Assembly (NCBI GenBank): GCA_031255975.1
Contig: JAIRRM010000132.1
Coordinates: 1 to 17,350, forward strand
DNA from: Propionibacteriaceae bacterium
GTDB lineage: Bacteria; Actinomycetota; Actinomycetes; Propionibacteriales; Propionibacteriaceae
Direction: 5' to 3'
DNA: 17,350 nt
Shown piece by piece: positions 7,526-17,350 of the stretch (positions are counted from its first letter, which is position 1; each line of letters starts with the position of its first letter). Under the pieces are notes generated by a model that was not told the origin of the DNA, searched no databases, and was given only the letters and a program-made list of their open reading frames with translations. Position numbers and translations under genes: made by a program.

Positions 7526-8055
7526 GCTCTACCTGCTTCCACGATGATGGCTTCCAACAGCGGCGTGGTGGCCGGAAACATCTCCTTGGTACGTCCTAAT
7601 GGGGTAAGAACATCCAGATTCCCCGCAGCGCAGTTGGTTGCTCGCTGTACTGAGTCTGTCATACGATCCGCAAAGTAGCCGACGAACAGTTCGGCCTCAT
7701 GGCCTCCTGGCCGGTAGTCGACACCGAAGAACTCCCTGTACCAATAGTCGTCCCGCAACCCGTTTCCGTTCGAGTCCGGGTACTGATTTTGATTCGAGTG
7801 TGTCCACATGGCTGGGAGTTGGCCACCGGTCGTGCCGTTGTAGATATCTCCCGCCGTCTTGCTGATGTCGTTTTGCAAACCCGGATACCCTGCGCTGGAA
7901 TATGGCGCTTTTGCGTCATACGAGTTGTAAAGGGCGTCAAACGCAGCTCTTTCGTCAGCTGTGAACTCAGTGTTTCTGTTGAGCAGTTTCCGCGCCAAAG
8001 CCTCGGCAGCGACAATGGTCATCCCCGCGACAGCAGGGTTCGTCAGCCTGGTCAC
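7522..8055 (-). CDS. Hypothetical protein with an EF-hand-like loop
   Basis: 177 residues from a GTG start whose first bases overlap the TGA of the small upstream gene (GTGA). The frame can also be read from an ATG at 8094, but that lies inside the small gene, and no good ribosome site precedes either start, so coupling is likely. Seen: an Ala-rich helical N-terminus, then a Gly/Asn/Tyr/Asp-rich region containing DSNGNGLRDD (94-103), which has the Asp/Asn/Gly spacing of a calcium-binding EF-hand or dockerin loop, followed by aromatic residues and a helical C-terminus. There is no signal peptide and no transmembrane segment. The family is not recognised. It could be a secretion-system substrate or the separated C-terminal part of a longer protein; neither is proved. 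Confidence 0.65.
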   Translation of the reverse strand: MTRLTNPAVAGMTIVAAEALARKLLNRNTEFTADERAAFDALYNSYDAKAPYSSAGYPGLQNDISKTAGDIYNGTTGGQLPAMWTHSNQNQYPDSNGNGLRDDYWYREFFGVDYRPGGHEAELFVGYFADRMTDSVQRATNCAAGNLDVLTPLGRTKEMFPATTPLLEAIIVEAGRA

Positions 8056-8183
8056 CACAACGCATCTGACAACGACATAGCGCACTGTTTGCATGATGCT
8101 ACGGCTTCGGAAACATGACGCAACACAACCTGCGCATCCACCAAGCCCCGCTCAGCGACCTGCAACACACCCGTCACCGGCAT
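8052..8183 (-). CDS. 43-residue protein, WXG100-like N-terminal half, possibly truncated
   Basis: A small frame beginning at ATG 8183 behind a very good ribosome site (GGAAGGGGG, 5 bases upstream) and ending in TGG-TGA at 8052, overlapping the next start by 4 bases. The sequence reads MPVTGVLQVAERGLVDAQVV..., a single amphipathic helix, and ends with Trp43. WXG100 (ESAT-6-like) proteins are about 100 residues with helix, W-x-G turn, helix, and the Trp near this position. Here the frame stops right after the Trp. It may be a truncated or frameshifted WXG100-like gene, or a genuine short leader or partner peptide. The strong ribosome site argues that it is translated. Confidence 0.55.
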   Translation of the reverse strand: MPVTGVLQVAERGLVDAQVVLRHVSEAVASCKQCAMSLSDALW

Positions 8184-8262
8184 CACACCCCCTTCCTACA
8201 AGCTGATTCCACGAGCTACGGGTTCGACATTACCAACATTGAAGGACAGTAAATGTTTCAAC

Positions 8263-8425
8263 GCCATGGGGAGCACTCCCCAAAACCTCAGTTCGAGTTC
8301 CGAGTAACCCCTCGGTTTCAACCCCCGCTCCGGTGGGCGTGGCCCCAGACCACACAACACCCCACCCCGAACACCAGCCCCAGACCACAACCCCGGCGAG
8401 CACGGTCCCAAACTGCCATGGGGAG
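8263..8425. repeat. Direct repeats in the divergent intergenic region
   Basis: GCCATGGGGAG occurs at 8263-8273 and 8415-8425. GCCCCAGACCACA occurs at 8342-8354 and 8377-8389 (35-base period). GGGGAG/CTCCCC (8268-8281) is a 6-bp inverted repeat with two central bases. These lie between two divergent transcripts (minus from 8183, plus from 8461) and could be regulator sites, or low-complexity A/C-rich sequence. No clear promoter boxes were found. Confidence 0.4.
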
Positions 8426-8460
8426 TGCCATGGAGAATGGGGTCTAGTAGCCTGGAACTC

Positions 8461-9651
8461 ATGCCACGATTCGAGCCATTCCGTGCCCTGAGGTACGCAC
8501 CCGACATCGACCTGGACGCGGTGATCGCTCCGCCGTACGACGTGTTGTCGCCGCTGGACGTCGCCGCGCTACGCGCCCACGACGAGCACAACATCGTCTG
8601 GGTGGACGTACCAGAAGGGACGGAGGTTGGGCAATACGCCCCGGCAAGTTACGCCGAGGCTGGGGAACTGCTCCGAGAATGGATCGCGCAAGGCACACTG
8701 GTGCTGGACGACACCCCCGGTTTCACCATCTACCGGATGCGCTTCAGCGACGCCACCGGGCAACCTCGCGACATCGCCGGAGTGTTGGGCGCGCTTGAGG
8801 TTATGGATGCGGACGCGGGCGGTGTGCTGCCGCACGAACGCACCACCCCCAAGGCATCTACCGACCGTCTCGACCTCACTCGCGCCACCGCCGCCAACAT
8901 GAGCCCGGTGTGGGGGCTGTCGCTGGCCACCGGGCTGACCAATCTGCTGGCTTTCCCCGGTGAACCCGTGGGGTCGCTCATCGTGGACAAGGTGGAGCAC
9001 GTCGTGGAGCGGGTCACCAACCCGGAGCGCTGCGCCGCCATCGCCACCCGCGTCGGCGCTTCCGACGTACTCATCGCCGACGGGCACCATCGCTACGGTG
9101 TCGCCCGCCAATACCGCGATGAGGTACGCGCCGCCACCGGGCTCAGCGACACCCCCGCCGAACTCACCCTCGCCTTCATCAACGAACTGGTGGACGAGCA
9201 GTTGAGCATCGAGGCCATTCACCGGCTCTACGACGGGATCAGCCTGGACGAACTGCGCGCCAAGCTCTCCGAATACTTCAAGCTTTCCCCCGCCCCAGCA
9301 CCCACCCCGGCGCTACTGGCCGACATGGTGGAGTTGGAGCGGTTGACGCTGCTGCACCCCGACGGCACCGCCGAATGGCTCACCCCCCTGCCTGGTGCCT
9401 TCGATGGGGTACGCGCCTTGGACGGTGCCTGGCTGGAACACGCCCTCACCGAAACCGGTGTCGAGGTCAGCTACCAGCATGGGCTGTCCGAGGTGCTGAC
9501 AGCGCTCAACGGTCACAGCGCCGGGGTGCTGATCCGGCCCACCTCACTCGCCGAAATCATGCGCACCGCCACCGAGGGGCTGTTGATGCCTCCGAAGTCC
9601 ACCTTCTTCACTCCGAAGTTGCGTACCGGGCTGGTCATCCGTCCGCTGTAA
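8461..9651 (+). CDS. DUF1015 (COG4198) family protein
   Basis: 396 residues, normal length for the family. Seen: the N-terminal hallmark APPYDVLS (23-30), LPHERT (123-128) and DGHHRY (207-212, in IADGHHRYGVARQY), plus the closing PPKSTFF-type C-terminus. It is cytosolic, with no signal peptide or membrane segment. The family is widespread and strongly conserved, but I know of no firmly established reaction; the His-rich motif suggests an active or metal site. The start at 8461 is chosen because MPRFEPFRAL is the family's usual beginning, although the frame is open from 8425. Only weak purine-rich sequence lies upstream, so the mRNA may be leaderless or very short-leadered. It is monocistronic and ends 9 bases before a strong terminator. 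Confidence 0.9.
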   Translation: MPRFEPFRALRYAPDIDLDAVIAPPYDVLSPLDVAALRAHDEHNIVWVDVPEGTEVGQYAPASYAEAGELLREWIAQGTLVLDDTPGFTIYRMRFSDATGQPRDIAGVLGALEVMDADAGGVLPHERTTPKASTDRLDLTRATAANMSPVWGLSLATGLTNLLAFPGEPVGSLIVDKVEHVVERVTNPERCAAIATRVGASDVLIADGHHRYGVARQYRDEVRAATGLSDTPAELTLAFINELVDEQLSIEAIHRLYDGISLDELRAKLSEYFKLSPAPAPTPALLADMVELERLTLLHPDGTAEWLTPLPGAFDGVRALDGAWLEHALTETGVEVSYQHGLSEVLTALNGHSAGVLIRPTSLAEIMRTATEGLLMPPKSTFFTPKLRTGLVIRPL

Positions 9652-9660
9652 CAGTGCAAA

Positions 9661-9698
9661 CGAGAAGGCCCCGGGGGAAACCTCCGGGGCCTTTCTCG
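9661..9698. terminator. Bidirectional terminator between convergent genes
   Basis: AAGGCCCCGG (9665-9674) pairs perfectly with CCGGGGCCTT (9684-9693) around a 9-base loop. CGAG (9661-9664) and CTCG (9695-9698) extend the stem past one bulged T. It lies between the plus-strand stop at 9651 and the minus-strand stop at 9731 and can serve both transcripts. Confidence 0.88.
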
Positions 9699-9730
9699 CA
9701 ACTCAACGACTCGGTCGAGTTGATTGGGGC

Positions 9731-12097
9731 TTAGCTAAGCCCGGCGAACTTACGGCGAGCGGTCAACACCGCACCGGCGAGCGTCAGTAGCGCGCTGATG
9801 GCGAGTAGCTCACCACCGTCGGCAAGTGAACCGCCGGTCGGAATGGTGATCCCAGTGGGTGCCAATACCCAGAACTGCGCGACCGTGCCGTTTTCCTCCA
9901 CCTCAACGGTGAGCACATAATCACCCGCGGCAAGGTCGGCGGGCACCGACCATGAAATCGCCACACAGCCGGTGGATGCTGGATTGAGCGTATTGGAAAC
10001 GCCAGCTTCGGCCACACAATCGCCACCGGGCGCGACGAAGGTGAGATCAGCAACATGAGTCGTGGTACCGCCTCCAAGCGGAGTCAGCGTCAATACGCCG
10101 GTGGCCGCCGCCGGGGCACCCTGGCTAATCATGTTGAGCCGCGACACACTGAACTCCAGCGTGGTCTCGCCCGGCACCACTTCGATCGGCTCCATCGGCA
10201 GCCAACTCTCGCTGACATTCGACACCACCACGGAGCGGTGTGCGAAGCTCGGGCTGATCGGCGTGGTCGGGCCACTACCGGTGTTGCCGGAGAGGTGCTT
10301 CAGATACTCGATCCAGCAGTCACGATCCACCAACCCGGTGTCGGTGGCATTGGCCCCTTCGGTCATCACGCGGTAATTGTCGCCGCCCGCGGTGAGGAAG
10401 CTAAGCGTGATGATCTTGTAGGTCTTCGCCTCATCCAGCGGTTCGCCGTTCACGAACACCCCGGTGATATGGCTGGTCGCGTCGTTCCAGTCACAGCCAC
10501 CATGGTCGTACGCGCATGGCTCATCGCCAATCACATCCGAGTCGACGGTGTACGTGACGTTGCTGGACAGCCCGGTCACCAAGAACGGGCGAGCTGGGCG
10601 AGCACCCGCGCCATCCGTCTGCCATTGCTCCTCAAGGAACTGCTTGAACTGGGCACCGGTCAGTTCGACCGTCCAGACGTTGTTCACGAACGGCATCACC
10701 GCGTTGGCGGCGGCGTAGGTGATGTCACCGCTGCTGCCGTAAAGCAGGTTGGCGCGGATGCCGCCGCCGGCGTTGACGATGCCGATGTCGGCGCCGCCGC
10801 TCACCTGCGAACCGGACTTGTTCGCCGTCCACAGGAACGAGTCGGCCACTAGGTTGGCGAGCGCGGATTCGTTGCTTCGTTCGTCGGCACCAGCCACAGT
10901 GGCGATCGGGGCGGTGGAGGTCCACTTGCCGCTGACGTACGAGCCGCTCGCTACGCCGGTGGTGATATCGGCGTCCACTTTAGCGATCACGGTGTTACCA
11001 ATGACTGCGGCAGTCGCGATGGCACCACACACCGTGGCGAACACGTCATCTGCGAAAGGCCCAGTGTCGAACACCGACAGCAGCGAGCTGTCGCAGGGCT
11101 GGGTGCTGGATTTAGCGTTCGGATTCGTCGGAGTCGGAGCTGAATAAGCGATACGGGCGATATTAGCAACCGTAAAGCCAGTGACGGCGCTGCCATCCCA
11201 TTCCAGCGTGATGTGGCCGATGTTGTCACCGTATGAACCCGTCTGAATAATGGGACGAGTCGGCGTGCCCCCCTGCCACTCATACTTCAGGTGGGTGTGA
11301 CCATTGATGATGGCCGCGACCTTTGGGGAGGTCTGATTGACGATCCGATCAAAGACGTTGGTGGCAGCCACCGCGTTGGCCAGCGACGACGACACCGCAG
11401 CACCCTCGTGATACACCGCGATGATGATGTCTGCTTCGCCGTCGCTGGTGTCGCCATTGGTTAGCATGTTGGCGTAAGTGTTGACCGTAGTCACCGGGTC
11501 CTCGAAGCGCAGCCCGGCCACACCGGCAGGTGATACCAGTGTCGGGGTCTCCACGGTGACTACACCGATGATGCCCAGTGTCAGACCAGACGACAGCGTC
11601 TGAATGTAATACGGCGGCAATGCCGCACCGCCATCTGCGGCGTTCCTGACGTTGGCGCCGAGATACTCGAAGTCCGCATACGGCTGCACCCGCCCGGTGA
11701 GATCGGCGTAGCCCTGATCGAACTCATGATTACCAACTGCCGAGGCCTCGAAGCCGAGCGCGGCGTTGCCAGCTAACAAGTTCAGCACATCTAAGGTGGG
11801 GGTGTCCTGGTCAGAGGCCGAGGCGAACAGTGACGCGCCGATGTTGTCACCGGCGGAGATAGTGGCCACGTCATGACCAGCGGCTGTGGCGCTCAGCGCG
11901 GCTTCCTCCAAAGTGACCGCCCAAGCAACGGTGATGCCCTCGTCGATGCGACCGTGGAAGTCATTGAACGTAAAGATGTCTATGAATGTTGATGGTGCGG
12001 CGATGGCATCGCCTTGCCCCAGTGGCATATTGCCACCGAGCAGCGCCACAGCCACGGACACCCCGATGACTGCGGCCTTCTTGAACGGATTCCGCAT
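9731..12097 (-). CDS. Secreted, probably wall-anchored 5'-nucleotidase / UDP-sugar hydrolase family protein
   Basis: 788 residues. Seen: signal peptide (about 1-34, cleavage after AIAA), then the calcineurin-like metallophosphatase domain with DFHG (46-49), GD (83-84), GNHEFD (122-127), His230 and GHTH (266-269), the expected two-metal ligands. A C-terminal 5'-nucleotidase domain follows with NAGGGIRANL and GGDNY, then an Ig-like region and the tail PTGGSLA (753-759), a hydrophobic helix and ARRK. The ATG at 12097 has GAGGAG 7 bases upstream; an in-frame TTG at 12103 is only one base from that site. Role: hydrolysis of external nucleotides to nucleosides and phosphate outside the cell. The gene is divergent from guaB. 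The substrate (AMP, UDP-sugar or other) cannot be settled from sequence. The tail matches that of the large surface protein. Confidence 0.93.
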   Translation of the reverse strand: MRNPFKKAAVIGVSVAVALLGGNMPLGQGDAIAAPSTFIDIFTFNDFHGRIDEGITVAWAVTLEEAALSATAAGHDVATISAGDNIGASLFASASDQDTPTLDVLNLLAGNAALGFEASAVGNHEFDQGYADLTGRVQPYADFEYLGANVRNAADGGAALPPYYIQTLSSGLTLGIIGVVTVETPTLVSPAGVAGLRFEDPVTTVNTYANMLTNGDTSDGEADIIIAVYHEGAAVSSSLANAVAATNVFDRIVNQTSPKVAAIINGHTHLKYEWQGGTPTRPIIQTGSYGDNIGHITLEWDGSAVTGFTVANIARIAYSAPTPTNPNAKSSTQPCDSSLLSVFDTGPFADDVFATVCGAIATAAVIGNTVIAKVDADITTGVASGSYVSGKWTSTAPIATVAGADERSNESALANLVADSFLWTANKSGSQVSGGADIGIVNAGGGIRANLLYGSSGDITYAAANAVMPFVNNVWTVELTGAQFKQFLEEQWQTDGAGARPARPFLVTGLSSNVTYTVDSDVIGDEPCAYDHGGCDWNDATSHITGVFVNGEPLDEAKTYKIITLSFLTAGGDNYRVMTEGANATDTGLVDRDCWIEYLKHLSGNTGSGPTTPISPSFAHRSVVVSNVSESWLPMEPIEVVPGETTLEFSVSRLNMISQGAPAAATGVLTLTPLGGGTTTHVADLTFVAPGGDCVAEAGVSNTLNPASTGCVAISWSVPADLAAGDYVLTVEVEENGTVAQFWVLAPTGITIPTGGSLADGGELLAISALLTLAGAVLTARRKFAGLS

Positions 12098-13969
<1,872 letters not shown>

Positions 13970-14011
13970 AACCAGCTCGCCTCCCTTACGTCAGGTACAT
14001 TTTCGGACGCC

Positions 14012-14059
14012 TTGACGTGGCACTGTACGACCGTATAGTCTGCTGTACATGCGTACAGT
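14012..14059 (+). promoter_or_regulatory. Promoter of the efflux operon with two tandem TetR operators
   Basis: TTGACG (14012-14017), 16 bases, TATAGT (14034-14039) is the best sigma-70 type promoter in the window. The transcript would start near 14046-14049, that is at or within a few bases of the ATG, with no Shine-Dalgarno site: a leaderless mRNA. Two palindromes fit ACTGTAC-N4-GTACAGT: 14022-14039 (one mismatch between arms, covering the -10 box) and 14042-14059 (start codon in its centre). Their centres are 20 bp apart, about two helical turns, so two dimers could bind the same face. Confidence 0.8.
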
Positions 14060-14714
14060 AGTTGCCGCCGAAGCGGCCGATCTTACGGCCAAGGCGCGCA
14101 TCCGCGACGCCGCGCTGTATTGCTTCGCCGACCAGGGGTTCCAGGTGGGGCTGCGGGCCATCGCCGAACGCGCCGGGGTGTCGGTGGCGCTCATCACGCA
14201 TCATTACGGCACCAAGGACGCACTGCGCGAGGTATGTGACGAACACGTGTTACAGCGGTTCAGCACCGTAAAACTCGCCGGAGTGGTAGACCCACTCGCC
14301 ACCGTACGCGACGCATACGCCGACCCCACCGAAGCCAGCGTCCTCACCGTTTACATCATCCGCTGCTTCGAGGCAGGCGCCCCAGCCGCCCGGCAGTTCT
14401 ACGACAATTTGGTAAGCCGCTACGGTGAGGTAATGGCCGCCGCAACGGCCGCTGGCTACCTGAAACCCAGTTCCAACCCCGAGTTGCGAGATCGCATCCT
14501 GACCGAGCAGATCATCGGACAGTCGCTGGTACGTTTCGCTATCAACCCGCCGCGTCGCGTTGAAGAGTTCTTCACTGCCGCCTACCTGGACAACGAAACC
14601 CTGCCGCTGCTCATCGAGATGTACACCCACGGCGTGATGCAGGAAAACGAACTCTGGCAACGCACCATCGCCTCCATGCCCCATGGCACGACCACCACCG
14701 AGGAAACCGCATGA
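14049..14714 (+). CDS. TetR family transcriptional regulator, probable autorepressor
   Basis: 221 residues. Seen: an N-terminal TetR DNA-binding domain, with [16 protein letters not shown] (helix 1) and a helix-turn-helix at about 35-54 ([20 protein letters not shown]), followed by an all-helical ligand-binding domain that is not specific by eye. The start at 14049 is chosen because it sits directly behind the promoter and inside an operator palindrome; no ribosome site precedes it. The gene overlaps the ATPase gene by 4 bases (ATGA at 14711), so regulator and transporter are co-translated. By analogy with such operons it should repress itself and the exporter until a transported compound releases it from the two operators. 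The inducer is unknown. Confidence 0.92.
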   Translation: MRTVVAAEAADLTAKARIRDAALYCFADQGFQVGLRAIAERAGVSVALITHHYGTKDALREVCDEHVLQRFSTVKLAGVVDPLATVRDAYADPTEASVLTVYIIRCFEAGAPAARQFYDNLVSRYGEVMAAATAAGYLKPSSNPELRDRILTEQIIGQSLVRFAINPPRRVEEFFTAAYLDNETLPLLIEMYTHGVMQENELWQRTIASMPHGTTTTEETA

Positions 14715-15628
14715 CCACCGTAAACGCCATCGAAATCACCAACCTCAGCAAAGCCTTCGGACGGGTGCAGGCCCTGAACAGGCTCGATCTCAGCGTGCCC
14801 ACCGGGCAAGTCAGCGGATTCGTGGGGCCCAACGGGGCCGGGAAGTCCACCACCATCCGGGTGTTACTGGGACTGCTCAAGAAAGACGCGGGGGAGGTCA
14901 CTCTGTTGGGTGGCGACCCGTGGCGCGATGCCGTGACTCTGCACCGTCGCTTGGCGTACGTTCCAGGAGAAGTGGCGCTGTGGCCCACGCTTTCCGGCGG
15001 CGAGACCATTGACCTGTTAGGACGGCTCCACGGCGGTCTAAACCAGGCCAAACGCGCCGAACTCATCGAACGTTTCGAGTTCGATCCCCGCAAGAAGGCC
15101 GCCACGTACTCCAAAGGAAACCGGCAAAAGGTAGCGCTCATCGCTGCGCTGGCCACCGACGCCGAACTGCTGATCCTAGACGAGCCGACGTCTGGCCTCG
15201 ACCCGCTGATGGAGGCGGTGTTCACCGAATGCATAGCCGAGGCGAAAGCCGCAGGCAAAACAGTGTTGCTCTCCAGCCATATCCTCGCCGAGGTGGAAAA
15301 ACTGGCTGATACCATCACCATCATCCGCTCCGGGCGCGCCGTGGAGTCGGGAACCTTGGACGAAATGCGCCACCTCACCCGTACCCATGTCGAAGTGGTG
15401 ACAGTCAGCGACCCGATGCCGCAGATCAGCAGCCTGCCGGGCGTCCATGACCTCAACTGTGACGGCTCTCGCGCGGTGTTCAATGTGGACGCGGAAGCGC
15501 TCGACGCCGTAATCAAAGCCCTCGGTGTTCTCGGCGTCAGGTCGCTCGTATCGGCCCCGCCCAGCCTGGAAGACCTTTTCCTCAGCCACTACTCCGATGA
15601 ACTTCGCGACAACGAGGTGGCCAAATGA
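14711..15628 (+). CDS. ABC exporter ATP-binding protein (DrrA/polyketide-antibiotic exporter type)
   Basis: 305 residues; the cytosolic ATPase of a two-gene exporter. Seen: Walker [10 protein letters not shown] (39-47), Q-loop region with [10 protein letters not shown], signature region YSKGNRQKV (133-141), Walker [14 protein letters not shown] (153-165), H-loop His190 in [11 protein letters not shown], and a C-terminal extension of about 90 residues typical of drug-exporter ATPases. The signature is not the classical LSGGQ, but SKGNRQK-like forms are usual in actinobacterial relatives, so it is taken as functional. The start overlaps the tetR stop and has GAGGAAA about 5 bases upstream. It overlaps the permease gene by 4 bases. 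Confidence 0.93.
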   Translation: MTTVNAIEITNLSKAFGRVQALNRLDLSVPTGQVSGFVGPNGAGKSTTIRVLLGLLKKDAGEVTLLGGDPWRDAVTLHRRLAYVPGEVALWPTLSGGETIDLLGRLHGGLNQAKRAELIERFEFDPRKKAATYSKGNRQKVALIAALATDAELLILDEPTSGLDPLMEAVFTECIAEAKAAGKTVLLSSHILAEVEKLADTITIIRSGRAVESGTLDEMRHLTRTHVEVVTVSDPMPQISSLPGVHDLNCDGSRAVFNVDAEALDAVIKALGVLGVRSLVSAPPSLEDLFLSHYSDELRDNEVAK

Positions 15629-17256
15629 ACGCGCTGGCTGGAACCTGGGCGCTGTTCCGCGCCGGGCTGAAACGCGACAAGGCACGTCTCGCCACCTGGG
15701 CGGTGGCGATCCCGCTCACTCACTGGGGTGTGGCCGTGGCGCTGCGCTCCGTATTTAGCGATGACCCGGCCTCCATGGCCGCGCGGGGCGCGATCATGGA
15801 GACTCCTACCGGTGTCATCTTCGGTGGGCCGGGCTACGGCAGCGATCACTACACGGTGGCCGCGATGATCTCCAACGAAATGACGCTCTACTACGAGCTA
15901 CCGCTGGCCATTGGATTGTTGCTGCTGGTGACCCGCGCCACCCGAGGCGACGAAGAATCCGGTCGTTTCGAGTTGATAGGGGCCGCCAGCGTGGGGCGGT
16001 TGGCCGCTCTGACCAGCGGCCTCGTCACGGCGCTGCTGCTGGCGGTGTTGAACGGGGCGCTGCTTTCGGCGGTGGGCGTCGCGGTGGGGCTGGATGCCGC
16101 GTCGTCGCTGGCCTGGGCCTGGGGCATCGCCGGGTGCGGTTTTCTGTTCGCCGCATTGGGCGCTCTGGTGGCGCAACTCACTTCACTGGAACGCAGCGCC
16201 AACATGGCGGCGCTGGTCGCCGTCGGTATCGCGTTTATGTTGCGCGCCATCGGCGATATGCAGCAGCAACACGGTTCTTGGCTAAGCTGGCTCTCACCTT
16301 TGGCCTGGACACAGCAACTACGGGCGTACGTTGAGCTACGCCTCTGGCCGTTGTCTTTGTATCTCGTTGTCAGTGCGGTGTTGGTTACCGTAGCGTTTGC
16401 GCTGGCCGCCCGCCGTGATCTGGGGGCGGGGTTGCTGCCAGACCGGCTGGGGCGTGTCACGGCACCACGCTCCCTCGCGTCCCCGATGGCGCTGGCGCTG
16501 CGGTTGCTGCGTACCAACGTGTTGGTGTGGCTCATCACCACACTGGCGTTAGGGGCGGCCTGTGGGCCGCTGATGGCTCAACTTGGCGAATACGTACGCG
16601 AGAACGCCGAAGTGTACGAAAAGATTTTCGGTCTCCCCACCGATGCCGCAGATCAGCTACTGGCGCACTCCTTCATGGCATATCTACTGCTGTTCTTCAC
16701 GGTGTTCGGAGCCGTCGTGGGTGTCACCGCGACGGGGCGGCTGCGTGCCGCCGAAATCCAGGGCACCATGGAGGCGCAGTTGGCGCGACCGGTGTCGCGC
16801 TACCGGCTGCTCGGGGCGTGGTGTACCGTCGGGCTGGCGGTTCCGGTGTTACTGCTCACCCTCGGGGCGTTCACCATGGGGGTGCTCACCCCGGAGGGTT
16901 ATTGGGGTGACTCGTCGTCCGCGCTCACCTTCGGGTTGCATCTCGCCGGACAGTCCCTGGTCTACCTACCTGCCGCCGCTATCGTGACCGGCGTCGCGGT
17001 GGCATTGTTCGGCTGGGCCCCGAAGCTTATCGGCGTCGCCTGGGGTTCTCTCGGATATGTGGTGCTCTGCGGCATGTTCGGTCAACTGCTCGCACTGCCA
17101 GACTGGGCCATAAAGGTGTCCGGAGTCGGTGCCACCCCGCTACTTCCCAGTCAGCCAATGCAGTGGCCACCGGTACTCATCATGAGCGTCATCGCCGCGG
17201 CTCTCATCGTCTTGGGGTTCATCGGGTTCCGACGCCGAGACGTTCCCGCCAACTGA
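15625..17256 (+). CDS. ABC exporter permease, polyketide-antibiotic exporter family (COG3559-like)
   Basis: 543 residues with about twelve hydrophobic segments in two halves of six, each half starting with a short N-terminal helix and containing a 'RLLGAWC/GRLAALT' type stretch after an amphipathic segment (SGRFELI and [14 protein letters not shown]). This duplicated layout fits permeases annotated as exporters of polyketide antibiotics, which work with a separate ATPase. ATG at 15625 overlaps the ATPase stop (ATGA), with GAGGTGG just upstream. With the TetR gene it forms a complete regulated efflux unit in the membrane. The substrate (antibiotic, lipid, other toxic compound) is not visible. 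No biosynthetic genes adjoin, which suggests resistance or detoxification rather than export of a self-made product. Confidence 0.9.
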   Translation: MNALAGTWALFRAGLKRDKARLATWAVAIPLTHWGVAVALRSVFSDDPASMAARGAIMETPTGVIFGGPGYGSDHYTVAAMISNEMTLYYELPLAIGLLLLVTRATRGDEESGRFELIGAASVGRLAALTSGLVTALLLAVLNGALLSAVGVAVGLDAASSLAWAWGIAGCGFLFAALGALVAQLTSLERSANMAALVAVGIAFMLRAIGDMQQQHGSWLSWLSPLAWTQQLRAYVELRLWPLSLYLVVSAVLVTVAFALAARRDLGAGLLPDRLGRVTAPRSLASPMALALRLLRTNVLVWLITTLALGAACGPLMAQLGEYVRENAEVYEKIFGLPTDAADQLLAHSFMAYLLLFFTVFGAVVGVTATGRLRAAEIQGTMEAQLARPVSRYRLLGAWCTVGLAVPVLLLTLGAFTMGVLTPEGYWGDSSSALTFGLHLAGQSLVYLPAAAIVTGVAVALFGWAPKLIGVAWGSLGYVVLCGMFGQLLALPDWAIKVSGVGATPLLPSQPMQWPPVLIMSVIAAALIVLGFIGFRRRDVPAN

Positions 17257-17270
17257 ACCTTAACGCCCCC

Positions 17271-17350
17271 CTCCGTCATTCCGGCCGCATCCCTCCGTCA
17301 TTCCGGCCTCGTCTCCGTCATTCCGGCCTCGTCCCTCCGTCATTCCGGCC
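17271..17350. repeat. Array of 16-bp direct repeats CTCCGTCATTCCGGCC
   Basis: Four perfect copies at 17271-17286, 17293-17308, 17313-17328 and 17335-17350, separated by 6, 4 and 6 bases (mostly TCGT or TCGTCC). The last copy ends exactly at the window edge, so the array probably continues. It lies right behind the exporter permease gene. The spacers are far too short for CRISPR. The form resembles REP-like or iteron-like intergenic repeats. Confidence 0.9.

Noticed and set aside
8205..8235. tRNA suggested by GGTTCGA near 8221
   Set aside because: No matching acceptor, D or anticodon arms can be built around it.
14843..15140. Defective ATPase because the signature is not LSGGQ
   Set aside because: SKGNRQK-type signatures are usual in this actinobacterial exporter group, and all other ATPase motifs are intact.
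14611..15516. 301-codon open frame on the minus strand opposite tetR and the ABC ATPase
   Set aside because: The plus-strand genes have full Walker and HTH motifs; the antisense product is Ser/Arg-rich with no motifs.
17271..17350. CRISPR array
   Set aside because: Repeats are 16 bp with spacers of 4-6 bases, the spacers are nearly the same, and no cas genes are present.

Overview
The window looks like a chromosomal segment from a GC-rich Gram-positive actinobacterium. The reasons are GC-rich codon use, GTG starts, ATGA/GTGA gene overlaps, a promoter suited to a leaderless mRNA, a TetR / ABC ATPase / twelve-helix exporter operon of actinobacterial type, and two secreted proteins ending in a sorting-signal-like tail. 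The sequence would suit Propionibacteriales, but it does not fix the genus.

Layout. 1-219: a long inverted repeat and a strong terminator. 220-4569 (minus): a 1449-residue secreted, probably wall-anchored protein. It has an N-terminal DUF4430 (transcobalamin beta-domain-like) region, beta-sandwich domains, a C-terminal alpha/alpha toroid of the prenyltransferase/transcobalamin type, and a PTGGS-type anchor. Its 5' leader (about 4660-4800) carries the conserved core of a cobalamin riboswitch, so the gene is very probably vitamin B12-responsive. 4801-5226: a gene-free stretch with a hairpin flanked by direct repeats. 5227-6321 (minus): an orphan MsmK/UgpC-type sugar ABC ATPase. 6557-8183 (minus): a three-gene overlapping unit of unknown function (a 43-residue WXG100-like N-terminal fragment, a 177-residue protein and a one-helix membrane protein). 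8461-9651 (plus): a DUF1015 protein, ending at a terminator shared with the convergent neighbour. 9731-12097 (minus): a secreted, PTGGS-anchored 5'-nucleotidase. 12452-13969 (plus): IMP dehydrogenase guaB. 14049-17256 (plus): a tetR-ABC-permease efflux operon with two tandem palindromic operators on the promoter and start codon. 17271-17350: an array of 16-bp repeats running off the end.

How the parts fit. The strongest unusual system is the riboswitch-controlled surface protein: B12-type regulation and a B12-binder-like domain set point independently to a surface corrinoid-capture protein. The nucleotidase shares its PTGGSLA tail, so one sorting machinery (not in the window) probably handles both. 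The nucleotidase and guaB are divergent and both concern purine nucleotides. The efflux operon is self-contained and probably autorepressed. No mobile-element genes, tRNAs, rRNAs or CRISPR arrays were seen.
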